16,697 bases of DNA from Candidatus Bathyarchaeota archaeon. GTDB lineage: Archaea; Thermoproteota; Bathyarchaeia; 40CM-2-53-6; RBG-13-38-9. Within the stretch, counting starts at the first letter, position 1; each line of letters starts with the position of its first letter. A program made the position numbers and the translations under genes. Under the pieces are notes generated by a model. It was not told the origin of the DNA. It saw only the letters and a list, made by a program, of their open reading frames with translations, and did no database searches. Positions 5,942 through 12,481 of this stretch are shown here, piece by piece. The DNA is taken from positions 1-16,697 of the forward strand of contig DAOUZW010000008.1 of assembly GCA_030671315.1 (NCBI GenBank). Direction: 5' to 3'.

Positions 5942-6130
5942 TTACCGAACCCGAATAGCATATTTCCCAGAACTTTTCGCATCAATTTTTTTTCCGATTT
6001 CTGACTTTTCTGGATTAATTATTACGATCAAGCCTGACCAATCATCACTGAGATTGGTGGACTTGCAGTTTGGACAAATATTACCCATACTTATAAAACG
6101 ACAGTTCCTGCATGCTTTCTCCTTAGCCAA
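5942..6130 (-). CDS. spt4: Transcription elongation factor Spt4 (RpoE'')
   Basis: Partner of Spt5 in the archaeal elongation factor that binds the RNA polymerase clamp and supports processivity. I place the start at the TTG at 6130, giving 62 residues (MAKEKACRNC...), the normal size for archaeal Spt4. A longer frame back to an ATG at 6178 would overlap rpo7 by 46 bases and add an unusual Arg/Lys-rich extension. An AGAAGGG site lies just ahead of the TTG. The zinc site is C7-x2-C10 (CRNC) with C19-x2-C22 (CPNC). The following LSDDWSGLIVIINPEKSEI segment is the conserved Spt5-contact core. Its start lies just past the rpo7 stop, as is typical of the pair. Confidence 0.92.
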   Translation of the reverse strand: MAKEKACRNCRFISMGNICPNCKSTNLSDDWSGLIVIINPEKSEIGKKIDAKSSGKYAIRVR

Positions 6131-6132
6131 TC

Positions 6133-6696
6133 CTAACCCTTCTCTTCTTTTTCTTTTTTCGAGGCCTCCTCTATCCATTCAAACTTCCCTAGAAATGGTT
6201 GACGCATAGTTAGGCCAATCTTCCCACTAACTCCCCCTTTAGGGAACCCCACAGCGATAATCCTAGCTTTCACATGATCACCTTTGCTAAGTGTCCTGCG
6301 AGTTTCCTTACCAGACAAAACTCCATGTTTTTCATCAAAGCTGATAAAGTCATCAATTATCTGTGAAACATGAACAAGAGCATCCTCAGGTCCAATCCTA
6401 ATGAATGCACCAAAATCTGTGATTTCAACAATTTCACCCATTACTATCTCTTGTAACTCAGGATAGAAAGTTAAAAGTCGAAACTTGACTTTATGATAGG
6501 TTGAGCCATCACCTGGCAGAATTCTGCCAACTGTGGCTACTGTAACATCTACTACCGATATAACATATCCTAACTCTTCATCTATCATATTTTCATATTT
6601 TAGTCTGACTTGTTCTTTGGCAACTCTTTTTATTGCACCGCCGAATTTCTCTGGCGGAATTCTCACTATATCTTCCATTGTCAATACTCTGAACAT
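6133..6696 (-). CDS. rpo7: DNA-directed RNA polymerase subunit Rpo7 (RpoE')
   Basis: Archaeal counterpart of eukaryotic Rpb7. With Rpo4 it forms the polymerase stalk, which binds nascent RNA. The 187-residue product has the N-terminal RNP-like domain (residues 1-78, including DIVRIPPEKFG and GRILPGDGSTYHKVKF). The C-terminal S1/OB domain follows (residues 80-170) with GEIVEITDFGAFIRIGPEDA and LVHVSQI. It ends with a short charged Lys/Glu tail. The ATG at 6696 is the first start and fits the family N-terminus MFRVLTMEDIVRI. It is directly followed by spt4, the usual archaeal arrangement. Confidence 0.95.
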   Translation of the reverse strand: MFRVLTMEDIVRIPPEKFGGAIKRVAKEQVRLKYENMIDEELGYVISVVDVTVATVGRILPGDGSTYHKVKFRLLTFYPELQEIVMGEIVEITDFGAFIRIGPEDALVHVSQIIDDFISFDEKHGVLSGKETRRTLSKGDHVKARIIAVGFPKGGVSGKIGLTMRQPFLGKFEWIEEASKKEKEEKG

Positions 6697-6735
6697 TAAT
6701 CTAATTCAACTCCATTATTCTAAAGTCGCTTCGAA

Positions 6736-7146
6736 CTAGCCACCACATTTTAATGGAAATCCCTCTAGCTCAACTCTGGAGCGACCCCTTACATAGATTA
6801 CTGGCACGTTTATATCTCTTAACCTATGTCGTAGTTCCTTATCTGATGTTGCAACTATGACCTCATTTTTTCCTGCAAATCTGACTAGCGCATCATCAAC
6901 TTTTTCGAAATTTTTCGATTCTATTTTGATATTATCACATTTATCAACTAGTCTCAAAGCAAATTCGGCCTTTCTTCCAACCTCAGACTTTTTAAGTGAA
7001 AGTTTCACAAGCTCCCTTCTTACTAGATCAGCAATACAGAATTGAACACGTCCTGGAATAATATTCTCTATCTCTGAGAAAATATCCAATTTTGTACTGA
7101 CCACGAGAAAAAGGAAATTTGAGTCCAAGATTACTCTATAAGGCAA
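6736..7146 (-). CDS. PIN-domain ribonuclease-like protein (Fcf1/Utp24-type)
   Basis: The protein (136 residues) is a single PIN domain of the archaeal group related to eukaryotic Fcf1/Utp24, which cleaves pre-rRNA. The acidic metal-binding set can be read as D8 (VILDSNFLF), E45 (VRRELVKL), D84/D85 and D102 (VIVATSDKELRHRLR). It ends with the typical VPVIYVRGRSRVELEG. The TTG start lies five bases after the aIF2-gamma stop. Position between aIF2-gamma and rpo7 in a translation and transcription cluster argues for a housekeeping rRNA-processing role, not a toxin. No antitoxin-like partner is present. Confidence 0.88.
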   Translation of the reverse strand: MPYRVILDSNFLFLVVSTKLDIFSEIENIIPGRVQFCIADLVRRELVKLSLKKSEVGRKAEFALRLVDKCDNIKIESKNFEKVDDALVRFAGKNEVIVATSDKELRHRLRDINVPVIYVRGRSRVELEGFPLKCGG

Positions 7147-7151
7147 TTAGC

Positions 7152-8387
7152 TCACTTGAAGGTCCCATAACCAATAAGTCGCCAACTGTCTCCTATTCTT
7201 CTGCTAATCGCAGCTTTGAAGTTTTGAGCCGCACAAATGGGGCGTTTGAGAGCGATTTCAACAATATGTTCACGTGCTGACGTAACGACTCCCGATGTAA
7301 CAGCAGTAGAAACATTAAGCACCAGAGGTTCATTAGTTCTTATCTTCTGAACAGCCACTAGCTCTTCCGTACCGACTGCTTTCTCAAATAATTCTACATC
7401 TAAAGCTACCTTATCTAAGACCGGAGGCAAATCTCCTTCTTTTCCAATGATGCTTCCGACGAGGCTATCCGCCTTTACTACTGATGGGCATAATGAAGTC
7501 CCCAGACCGACTAATCCACCAGGACCGACTTCTTTAACTTCACCGTCACTCACATAGAGGCTCCGAATCTCAGCATATATTGGTTTGAAAGAAGTCTTAC
7601 CGCCACTTTCCACTCTCAGTCCGGGTCTTATTTCAATCTTATCATCTCGTTTGAAGGCGCCTTGGACAATTGAACCACCTACGACACCACCACGGAGTCC
7701 TTCAGCCTTCGTCCCTGGTTTATTTATGTCAAATGATCGTAGAGCATACATTTGAGGTGTGGCTGATGGGTTTCTCTTGGGTGTGGGAAGTTCTTTTTCT
7801 ATGGACTCTATTAGCAAATCGATGTTTACGCCATGTTGAGCCGAGACAGGTATTATGGGATCTTTCTCAGTAGGTCGTCCTTTGATGAACTTTTGAATTT
7901 CTTTCATGTTTTCTATAGCGCGTTTACGATCAACCACATCTATTTTATTCTGGACGATTATCATCTTTTTGATACCAGCCATCTCGGCAGCAAGTAAATG
8001 TTCTCTATCCTGGGCCTGAGGAAATTTGGCGTCTGCAGCAACGACAAAAAGCGCTCCATCCATAAGGGCGGCTCCTGATAACATCGTTACCATTAGACTA
8101 TGATGTCCTGGACAGTCTATGAAACTCACATTTCTAAGGAATTTTGCTTCTTCTCCGCAGATCGGACATTTCTTTTTTGCAGTATATGCAGCTGCCCCAC
8201 GGTGTGAAGGACATTTCAAGAATTGTGCGTCCGCGTAACCTATTCTAATTGTTATTCCCCTTCTGAGTTCTTCAGAATGTCTTGCAGTCCATACGCCTGT
8301 CATAGCTTGTACTAAGGTACTTTTCCCATTGTCGACATGACCTAAAGTCCCAATGTTGATTTCGGGTTGAATAGGTGGAGTGCCCAA
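7152..8387 (-). CDS. eif2g: Translation initiation factor aIF2 subunit gamma
   Basis: GTP-binding core subunit of aIF2, which carries initiator Met-tRNA to the small ribosomal subunit. The 411-residue product shows G1 GHVDNGKS (residues 16-23), switch 1 SEELRRGITIRIGYAD (38-53), a zinc knuckle C59-x2-H62 with C74-x2-C77, G3 DCPGHH (91-96), G4 NKID (147-150) and SAQHGVNID (182-190). Two beta-barrel domains follow, ending in RRIGDSWRLIGYGTF. Two details differ from the usual consensus: Asn instead of His in GHVD(H)GK, and His in place of the second zinc cysteine. TTG 8387, preceded by GATGAG, is the start. It leads the five-gene minus-strand run. Confidence 0.96.
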   Translation of the reverse strand: MGTPPIQPEINIGTLGHVDNGKSTLVQAMTGVWTARHSEELRRGITIRIGYADAQFLKCPSHRGAAAYTAKKKCPICGEEAKFLRNVSFIDCPGHHSLMVTMLSGAALMDGALFVVAADAKFPQAQDREHLLAAEMAGIKKMIIVQNKIDVVDRKRAIENMKEIQKFIKGRPTEKDPIIPVSAQHGVNIDLLIESIEKELPTPKRNPSATPQMYALRSFDINKPGTKAEGLRGGVVGGSIVQGAFKRDDKIEIRPGLRVESGGKTSFKPIYAEIRSLYVSDGEVKEVGPGGLVGLGTSLCPSVVKADSLVGSIIGKEGDLPPVLDKVALDVELFEKAVGTEELVAVQKIRTNEPLVLNVSTAVTSGVVTSAREHIVEIALKRPICAAQNFKAAISRRIGDSWRLIGYGTFK

Positions 8388-8397
8388 TACTTCTCAT

Positions 8398-8410
8398 CTC
8401 AAAATTTGAG
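8398..8410. repeat. Short perfect inverted repeat upstream of aIF2-gamma
   Basis: CTCAAA-A-TTTGAG is a palindrome with 6-base arms and a one-base centre, 11 bases upstream of the aIF2-gamma start in the 96-base divergent region shared with kae1. It could be an operator, or chance in A/T-rich sequence. No regulator is implied by the window. Confidence 0.25.
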
Positions 8411-8483
8411 TGGCTACCTATTGAAGAATGCGTTTACTTTAATCTTTCCAGAAACGTTGAAATGAATCTATTGAGCTTGAAAG

Positions 8484-9500
8484 TTGATGAAACCGATGAA
8501 GCGGGTAAAGCAGCTTAATTGTCTGGGCATTGAGTCCACAGCACATACATTTGGAGCCTCTATTGTTATTGATAATGGAGAAATATGCTCTGATGTCAGG
8601 GAAATCTACATTCCTCATAAGGGGAGAGGTATCCATCCAAGTGAGGCTGCTCAACATCATAACAATAAAGCTCAGAGTGTAATTCTAAAAGCATTACAAA
8701 GCGCAGGAAAGAATGTAAATGATATAGACATTATTGCATTTTCTTGTGGACCTGGCTTAGGTCCATGTTTGAGAGTTGGCGCGACAGTTGCACGAGCGCT
8801 TGCCACGTATCTCAATAAACCTTTAGTACCGATTAATCATGCTTTGGCCCATATCGAGATTGGAATATTGACTACAAATGTAGAAGACCCTTTGGTAGTA
8901 CTTGTTTCAGGAGGACATACTGCTATATCTGCTTTTGGAGGCAAGAGATGGCGCATCTATGGAGAGACAGAGGACATTACTCTTGGGAATTTGTTTGATA
9001 TGTTTGCAAGAGCGACAGAATTGGCCACTCCTGGTGGACCGGAAGTTGAAAAAATGGCGGCAAAAGGATGTAAGTTAATAGATTTGCCATATACTGTAAA
9101 AGGAAATGACGTAGCCTACTCCGGCTTATTATCTGCAGCTTTGCGTGAATACAAGAAAGGAACTCCGTTAGAAGATCTTTGCTTCTCTCTTCAGGAGATT
9201 GCATTCTCAATGATGGTTGAGGCTACTGAACGCTCCCTGGCTCATACTGAAAAAAAAGAATTACTTCTAACCGGTGGAGTTGCAGCAAACAAAAAATTTC
9301 AATTAATGCTTGAATCTATATCTCGACAGCAAAATGCAGATTTTCATGTTGTAGATGTAAAATACACCGGAGATTCAGGTGTGCAAATAGCATGGAATGG
9401 AATATTAGCTTTTCAAAAGGGAATAACTGTAAAAATCGACGATAGCATTGTAAAGCCAAGATGGCGCCTTGATCAAGTAGATATTTCCTGGAGGTCATGA
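8484..9500 (+). CDS. kae1: tRNA N6-threonylcarbamoyladenosine synthase subunit Kae1
   Basis: Catalytic subunit of the archaeal KEOPS complex, which transfers threonylcarbamoyl from threonylcarbamoyl-AMP to A37 of ANN-decoding tRNAs. Counted from TTG 8484 the product is 338 residues. It has the ASKHA fold signature LGIESTAHTFGAS (14-26), HPSEAAQHH (51-59), the metal-binding H119 and H123 in INHALAHIEIG, VSGGHTAISAF (141-151), ATPGGPEVEK, LLTGGVAANKKF (261-272), and the metal ligand D297 in TGDSGVQIAWNG. Start choice is open between TTG 8484, ATG 8487 and ATG 8496, all before the conserved region. Its last four bases overlap the bud32 start (ATGA). Confidence 0.96.
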   Translation: MMKPMKRVKQLNCLGIESTAHTFGASIVIDNGEICSDVREIYIPHKGRGIHPSEAAQHHNNKAQSVILKALQSAGKNVNDIDIIAFSCGPGLGPCLRVGATVARALATYLNKPLVPINHALAHIEIGILTTNVEDPLVVLVSGGHTAISAFGGKRWRIYGETEDITLGNLFDMFARATELATPGGPEVEKMAAKGCKLIDLPYTVKGNDVAYSGLLSAALREYKKGTPLEDLCFSLQEIAFSMMVEATERSLAHTEKKELLLTGGVAANKKFQLMLESISRQQNADFHVVDVKYTGDSGVQIAWNGILAFQKGITVKIDDSIVKPRWRLDQVDISWRS

Positions 9501-10144
9501 AGATCACGTTATACAAGAGGGGCGCTGAAGCAGACCTATATCTTGATGAATGGTATGACAGGAAAGTTATCATCAAGATTAGAGTGCCCAAATCTTATCG
9601 ACATCCTAAGCTTGATCTGAAGTTAAGAACCTCGCGAACAATACGTGAAGCAGAAATTCTTCATGAAGCCAAGAAAGCATCAGTACCAACCCCTACGATT
9701 TATTTTGTCGACGAAAAAGAAGCAAAATTAGTGATTGAATACATAGAGGGTATCCGAATAAAAGAACACTTTGAAAAATTAAATCATGTAGAACTCAACA
9801 GAATATGCAAAGATATAGGGATAAAGATAGGTCTCCTTCATAAATCAGGGCTAATACACGGAGATCTTACAACTTCGAATATGATATTAACGAGAGAACA
9901 AAAGATTTTCTTAATAGATTTCGGTCTTAGTTTTCACTCACAGGATAACGAAGATAGAGGTACCGATATTCATCTGATGAAAAGAGCTCTCGATAGCACA
10001 CATTATGAATCTGCCAAGGGGTGTATGAAGTCTATAATTAATGGTTATGCTAAGATTATGAAGAGAGGCCTTATGAGAAAAATTCTTGATAGAGTAAAGG
10101 AGATAGAGGATAGAGGAAGATATTCAGGCGAGAGACACACATGA
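9497..10144 (+). CDS. bud32: KEOPS atypical kinase/ATPase Bud32
   Basis: Small RIO-like kinase that acts as an ATPase partner of Kae1 in KEOPS. The 215-residue product lacks a full kinase C-lobe, as expected. Visible motifs are the ATP-binding strand VIIKIR with K27, the Bud32 signature YRHPKLDLKLRTSRTIREAE (34-53), IHGDLTTSN with D123 and N128, and DFG at 141-143. The C-terminal segment with RGRYSGER is the one that contacts Kae1 in the family. In many archaea Kae1 and Bud32 are fused, but here they are separate genes joined by an ATGA overlap. It converges on the rdgB-like gene with three bases between stop codons. Confidence 0.95.
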   Translation: MKITLYKRGAEADLYLDEWYDRKVIIKIRVPKSYRHPKLDLKLRTSRTIREAEILHEAKKASVPTPTIYFVDEKEAKLVIEYIEGIRIKEHFEKLNHVELNRICKDIGIKIGLLHKSGLIHGDLTTSNMILTREQKIFLIDFGLSFHSQDNEDRGTDIHLMKRALDSTHYESAKGCMKSIINGYAKIMKRGLMRKILDRVKEIEDRGRYSGERHT

Positions 10145-10147
10145 TTC

Positions 10148-10720
10148 TTAGCCATTAGTTTTGAACCAATCAGAGAATTTTGTAAAAGCAATGTATCTAT
10201 GAGAGACTCGTTGTTTTGACTCTATTCCCATCTCAGCATACGTCTCATCACAATTTCCAGGGATAAAAATGGGGTCAAATCCCCAACCTTTTCCTCTCTT
10301 CTTATCGGCGATTCTTCCTGAAACAATACCAGAAAATAGATGTATATTTTTATGATTCTCTGCATAAGCCACAACAGATTCAAATCTTGAGGTTCTATTA
10401 CCGATATTGGACATTAACTTTAGAACTCCAGAGTTGCCTATTGTTTTGTAAACATAGGAGGAATACGGTCCAGGAAATCCACCCAGCTGCTCAATGAAAA
10501 GGCCTGAATCTTCAAGAAAGAGTGGATTTTTTAATTGTTCATAAAGACATCTTGCACTTTCTGCGGCAATAGTTTTCAATGAGCTCGATTGAATTTCTTG
10601 ATAATTAGCATCCATATGTTGGAAGGATACTCCATTCTTGTTTAATATTTTTCTTACTTCTAATTCCTTGTTAGGATTGCTTGTTACAAAAAGCAATGTT
10701 GAAGGTATCTTTTGATTCAT
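10148..10720 (-). CDS. rdgB: XTP/dITP diphosphatase (RdgB/HAM1 family)
   Basis: Hydrolyses non-canonical purine nucleotides (XTP, ITP, dITP) to monophosphates and pyrophosphate, keeping them out of DNA and RNA. The 190-residue product has the N-terminal FVTSNPNKELEV motif (residues 11-22), the metal-binding FLEDSGLFI with E70/D71, the GGFPGPYSSYV loop (80-90), GRIADKKRGKGWGFDPIF and the C-terminal SHRYIAFTKFSDWF. Start is ATG 10720. It lies tail-to-tail with bud32, a recurring archaeal neighbour. Length and motifs are normal. Confidence 0.94.
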   Translation of the reverse strand: MNQKIPSTLLFVTSNPNKELEVRKILNKNGVSFQHMDANYQEIQSSSLKTIAAESARCLYEQLKNPLFLEDSGLFIEQLGGFPGPYSSYVYKTIGNSGVLKLMSNIGNRTSRFESVVAYAENHKNIHLFSGIVSGRIADKKRGKGWGFDPIFIPGNCDETYAEMGIESKQRVSHRYIAFTKFSDWFKTNG

Positions 10721-10818
10721 TAAAATTCACTCATTTTCTATAAGATTCTTTGACTATGAAACTTTTTTTGGGTCATTATCAAAACAGTGTGTTATAGATA
10801 TATTCTAACGACGATAAA

Positions 10819-10837
10819 AAATCAATTCATTTGATTT
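10819..10837. repeat. Inverted repeat in the rdgB / RAM-protein divergent region
   Basis: AAATCAA-TTCAT-TTGATTT has perfect 7-base arms around a 5-base spacer, about 90 bases upstream of the first RAM-domain gene. Lrp-family regulators bind A/T-rich inverted repeats, so an operator is conceivable. The RAM proteins next door lack a DNA-binding domain. The rest of 10721-10923 shows a T7 run at 10763-10769 and TATA-like stretches (for example 10864-10875), with no gene. Confidence 0.3.
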
Positions 10838-10923
10838 CAAAGCCTAAAATTTATTCTCGCCGCTAATATAATATTGAGGAAAGTGGTTTTATACTGGTTG
10901 AGTGACGATAGAGGAGAAGACAA

Positions 10924-11163
10924 ATGATCTCGGCATGTATTCTGATTAGGACTGAGAGAGGACGATTTGATGAAGTCGTTGAACGCATGAAGCAATTTAG
11001 TGAAACAAAAAATGTAATAGCTGTACTAGGAAGATATGACGTTGTGGTTGAAATCGAAGTACCAGATTATGATAGCCTAGGAAAAACAGTAATGAAGATG
11101 GGTAAAATGGGTGGAGTGGTATTTACAGAAACATTACCAGAAATGAAAACAGAGGGACAATAG
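10924..11163 (+). CDS. Stand-alone RAM (Lrp/AsnC C-terminal-like) domain protein, copy 1
   Basis: The 79-residue product consists only of the ligand-binding and assembly (RAM/AsnC-C) domain of Lrp-type regulators, with no helix-turn-helix. Motifs are ACILIRTERGRFDEVVERM, FSETKNVIAVLGRYDVVVEIE and the closing GGVVFTETLPEM. Such proteins form oligomeric alpha-beta rings and bind small molecules, often amino acids, at subunit interfaces. The specific ligand here is unknown. The ATG is preceded by GAGGAG seven bases upstream. A paralogue begins two bases after its stop, so the two are co-translated and may form mixed oligomers. Confidence 0.88.
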   Translation: MISACILIRTERGRFDEVVERMKQFSETKNVIAVLGRYDVVVEIEVPDYDSLGKTVMKMGKMGGVVFTETLPEMKTEGQ

Positions 11164-11165
11164 AT

Positions 11166-11390
11166 ATGCTAAGTGCTTATGTCCTCATAAAGACAATTCC
11201 AACTAGAATCGAGGATACTTTATCAGAAGTCAAGAAATTTTCTCAGGTTAAAAAGGCATATATGGTTTATGGCCGATGGGACATCGTTGCATTGATGGAC
11301 GTATCAGAATACAAGGAGCTCAAAACCATTACTGCTGAAATAAACAGCATGAAGGGTGTAAGGAGCACAGAGACGTTAGCTAGCACATAG
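11166..11390 (+). CDS. Stand-alone RAM (Lrp/AsnC C-terminal-like) domain protein, copy 2
   Basis: The 74-residue product is a second RAM-only protein, aligned along its whole length with its upstream neighbour. Shared positions include the SAxxLI(K/R)T start, KKFS/KQFS, GR(W/Y)D(I/V)V, the (E/D)Y..L helix and the GV..TETL ending. The divergence is substantial, so the duplication is not recent. It lacks a DNA-binding domain. It starts two bases after copy 1 and ends 26 bases before the convergent stop of glycerol-1-phosphate dehydrogenase. A role as sensor or effector-binding partner of other Lrp proteins is inference only. Confidence 0.87.
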   Translation: MLSAYVLIKTIPTRIEDTLSEVKKFSQVKKAYMVYGRWDIVALMDVSEYKELKTITAEINSMKGVRSTETLAST

Positions 11391-11416
11391 TTATACATTT
11401 AAAACAGCAGTATTAT

Positions 11417-12469
11417 TCATGAGATAACACCAGATCTCTTTGCCAGTCTTTCTGCCTGCCGAGCTGTTATTCCCTTATCCCCAAATACTGTGTATCTCTC
11501 AGGCCGAATTTGATGTATCATGGTTAGAGCTTTTACTATGTGTTTTTCCTCAACTCCCAACTGAGATGCATTAGTTGGAGCTCCAATTTTTTTTAACACA
11601 TTCTTAACAAGTCTCCAATTCGCCTTTTGAAGATAAGCACTCATAATTGCACCTACACCACATTGTTCGCCGTGGAGGGAAGTATTAGATGTTATCATAG
11701 ATAGTGCATGGCTGAACATGTGTTCAGAGCCGCTGCAAGGCCTACTACTTCCTGCTATGCTAATAGCTACACCACAACTTATCAGAGCTTCAACAACTGT
11801 CCTAACTGCTTCTTCGCTGACAGACTTAATAACTGCAGCATTTTTCATAACTAGTCTCGAGCTCATTAACGCCAGTTCTGCCGCATAATCACCATAAGAT
11901 TCACCTTTGACTTGATAACCTAACTTCCAGTCGTGCACAGCAGTATACTTTGCCACGACATCTCCACAACCGCTTGCCAACAATCGGTATGGTGATTTTG
12001 AAATGAGCGAAATATCTGCTAATATCGCTATAGGTGCTTGACCTCCAAGCGAATAGGGTTTTTCAAGTCCCTTAATTGAAGCCTGAGAACTTGCTATACC
12101 ATCGTGCGAAGCCGCAGTTGGAACACTAATGAAATGTAACTTCCTGTTGGCTGAAGATAGTTTTGCAACATCAATGACCTTTCCCCCTCCCAGACCTATC
12201 ACTACAGAGGGGCTTTTTTCAGCTATAATCTCTTCAGCTGATCGAACAGATTCTATTGTCGAGTTCTTTGAAGTAAAGTAGTATGTAGAAATAGAATATT
12301 GATCAAATATATGATCAATCTCTTTTTCATGTAAACCACCCATCTTTGTTCCCCTAATTACGAGAACTTTTTCATGGAATCCAAATTTCTCACAGATTTG
12401 ACCAAGTTTTTCTAAAACTTTTGTTCCAATTATGACCTCTCGGGGGAGTTGCATATAATGGGCATGCAA
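11417..12469 (-). CDS. egsA: sn-Glycerol-1-phosphate dehydrogenase
   Basis: Reduces dihydroxyacetone phosphate to sn-glycerol-1-phosphate with NAD(P)H, fixing the stereochemistry of archaeal membrane lipids. The 350-residue product has the nucleotide-binding VIGLGGGKVIDVAK (residues 90-103), SVPTAASHDGIASS (115-128), and the zinc ligands D170 (GCGDVVAK), H250 (SGSEHMFSH) and H266 (SLHGEQCGVG). A start at ATG 12454 (MQLPREVIIG) is as plausible as 12469, since family members commonly begin near there. It is the last gene of the operon GGGPS-DUF2070-G1PDH, 12 bases after the DUF2070 stop. Confidence 0.96.
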   Translation of the reverse strand: MHAHYMQLPREVIIGTKVLEKLGQICEKFGFHEKVLVIRGTKMGGLHEKEIDHIFDQYSISTYYFTSKNSTIESVRSAEEIIAEKSPSVVIGLGGGKVIDVAKLSSANRKLHFISVPTAASHDGIASSQASIKGLEKPYSLGGQAPIAILADISLISKSPYRLLASGCGDVVAKYTAVHDWKLGYQVKGESYGDYAAELALMSSRLVMKNAAVIKSVSEEAVRTVVEALISCGVAISIAGSSRPCSGSEHMFSHALSMITSNTSLHGEQCGVGAIMSAYLQKANWRLVKNVLKKIGAPTNASQLGVEEKHIVKALTMIHQIRPERYTVFGDKGITARQAERLAKRSGVIS

Positions 12470-12481
12470 TATTGTGACCTC

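Noticed and set aside
5942..6178. Longer Spt4 starting at ATG 6178
   Set aside because: It would overlap rpo7 by 46 bases and add a basic extension not typical of Spt4. TTG 6130 gives the usual 62-residue protein.
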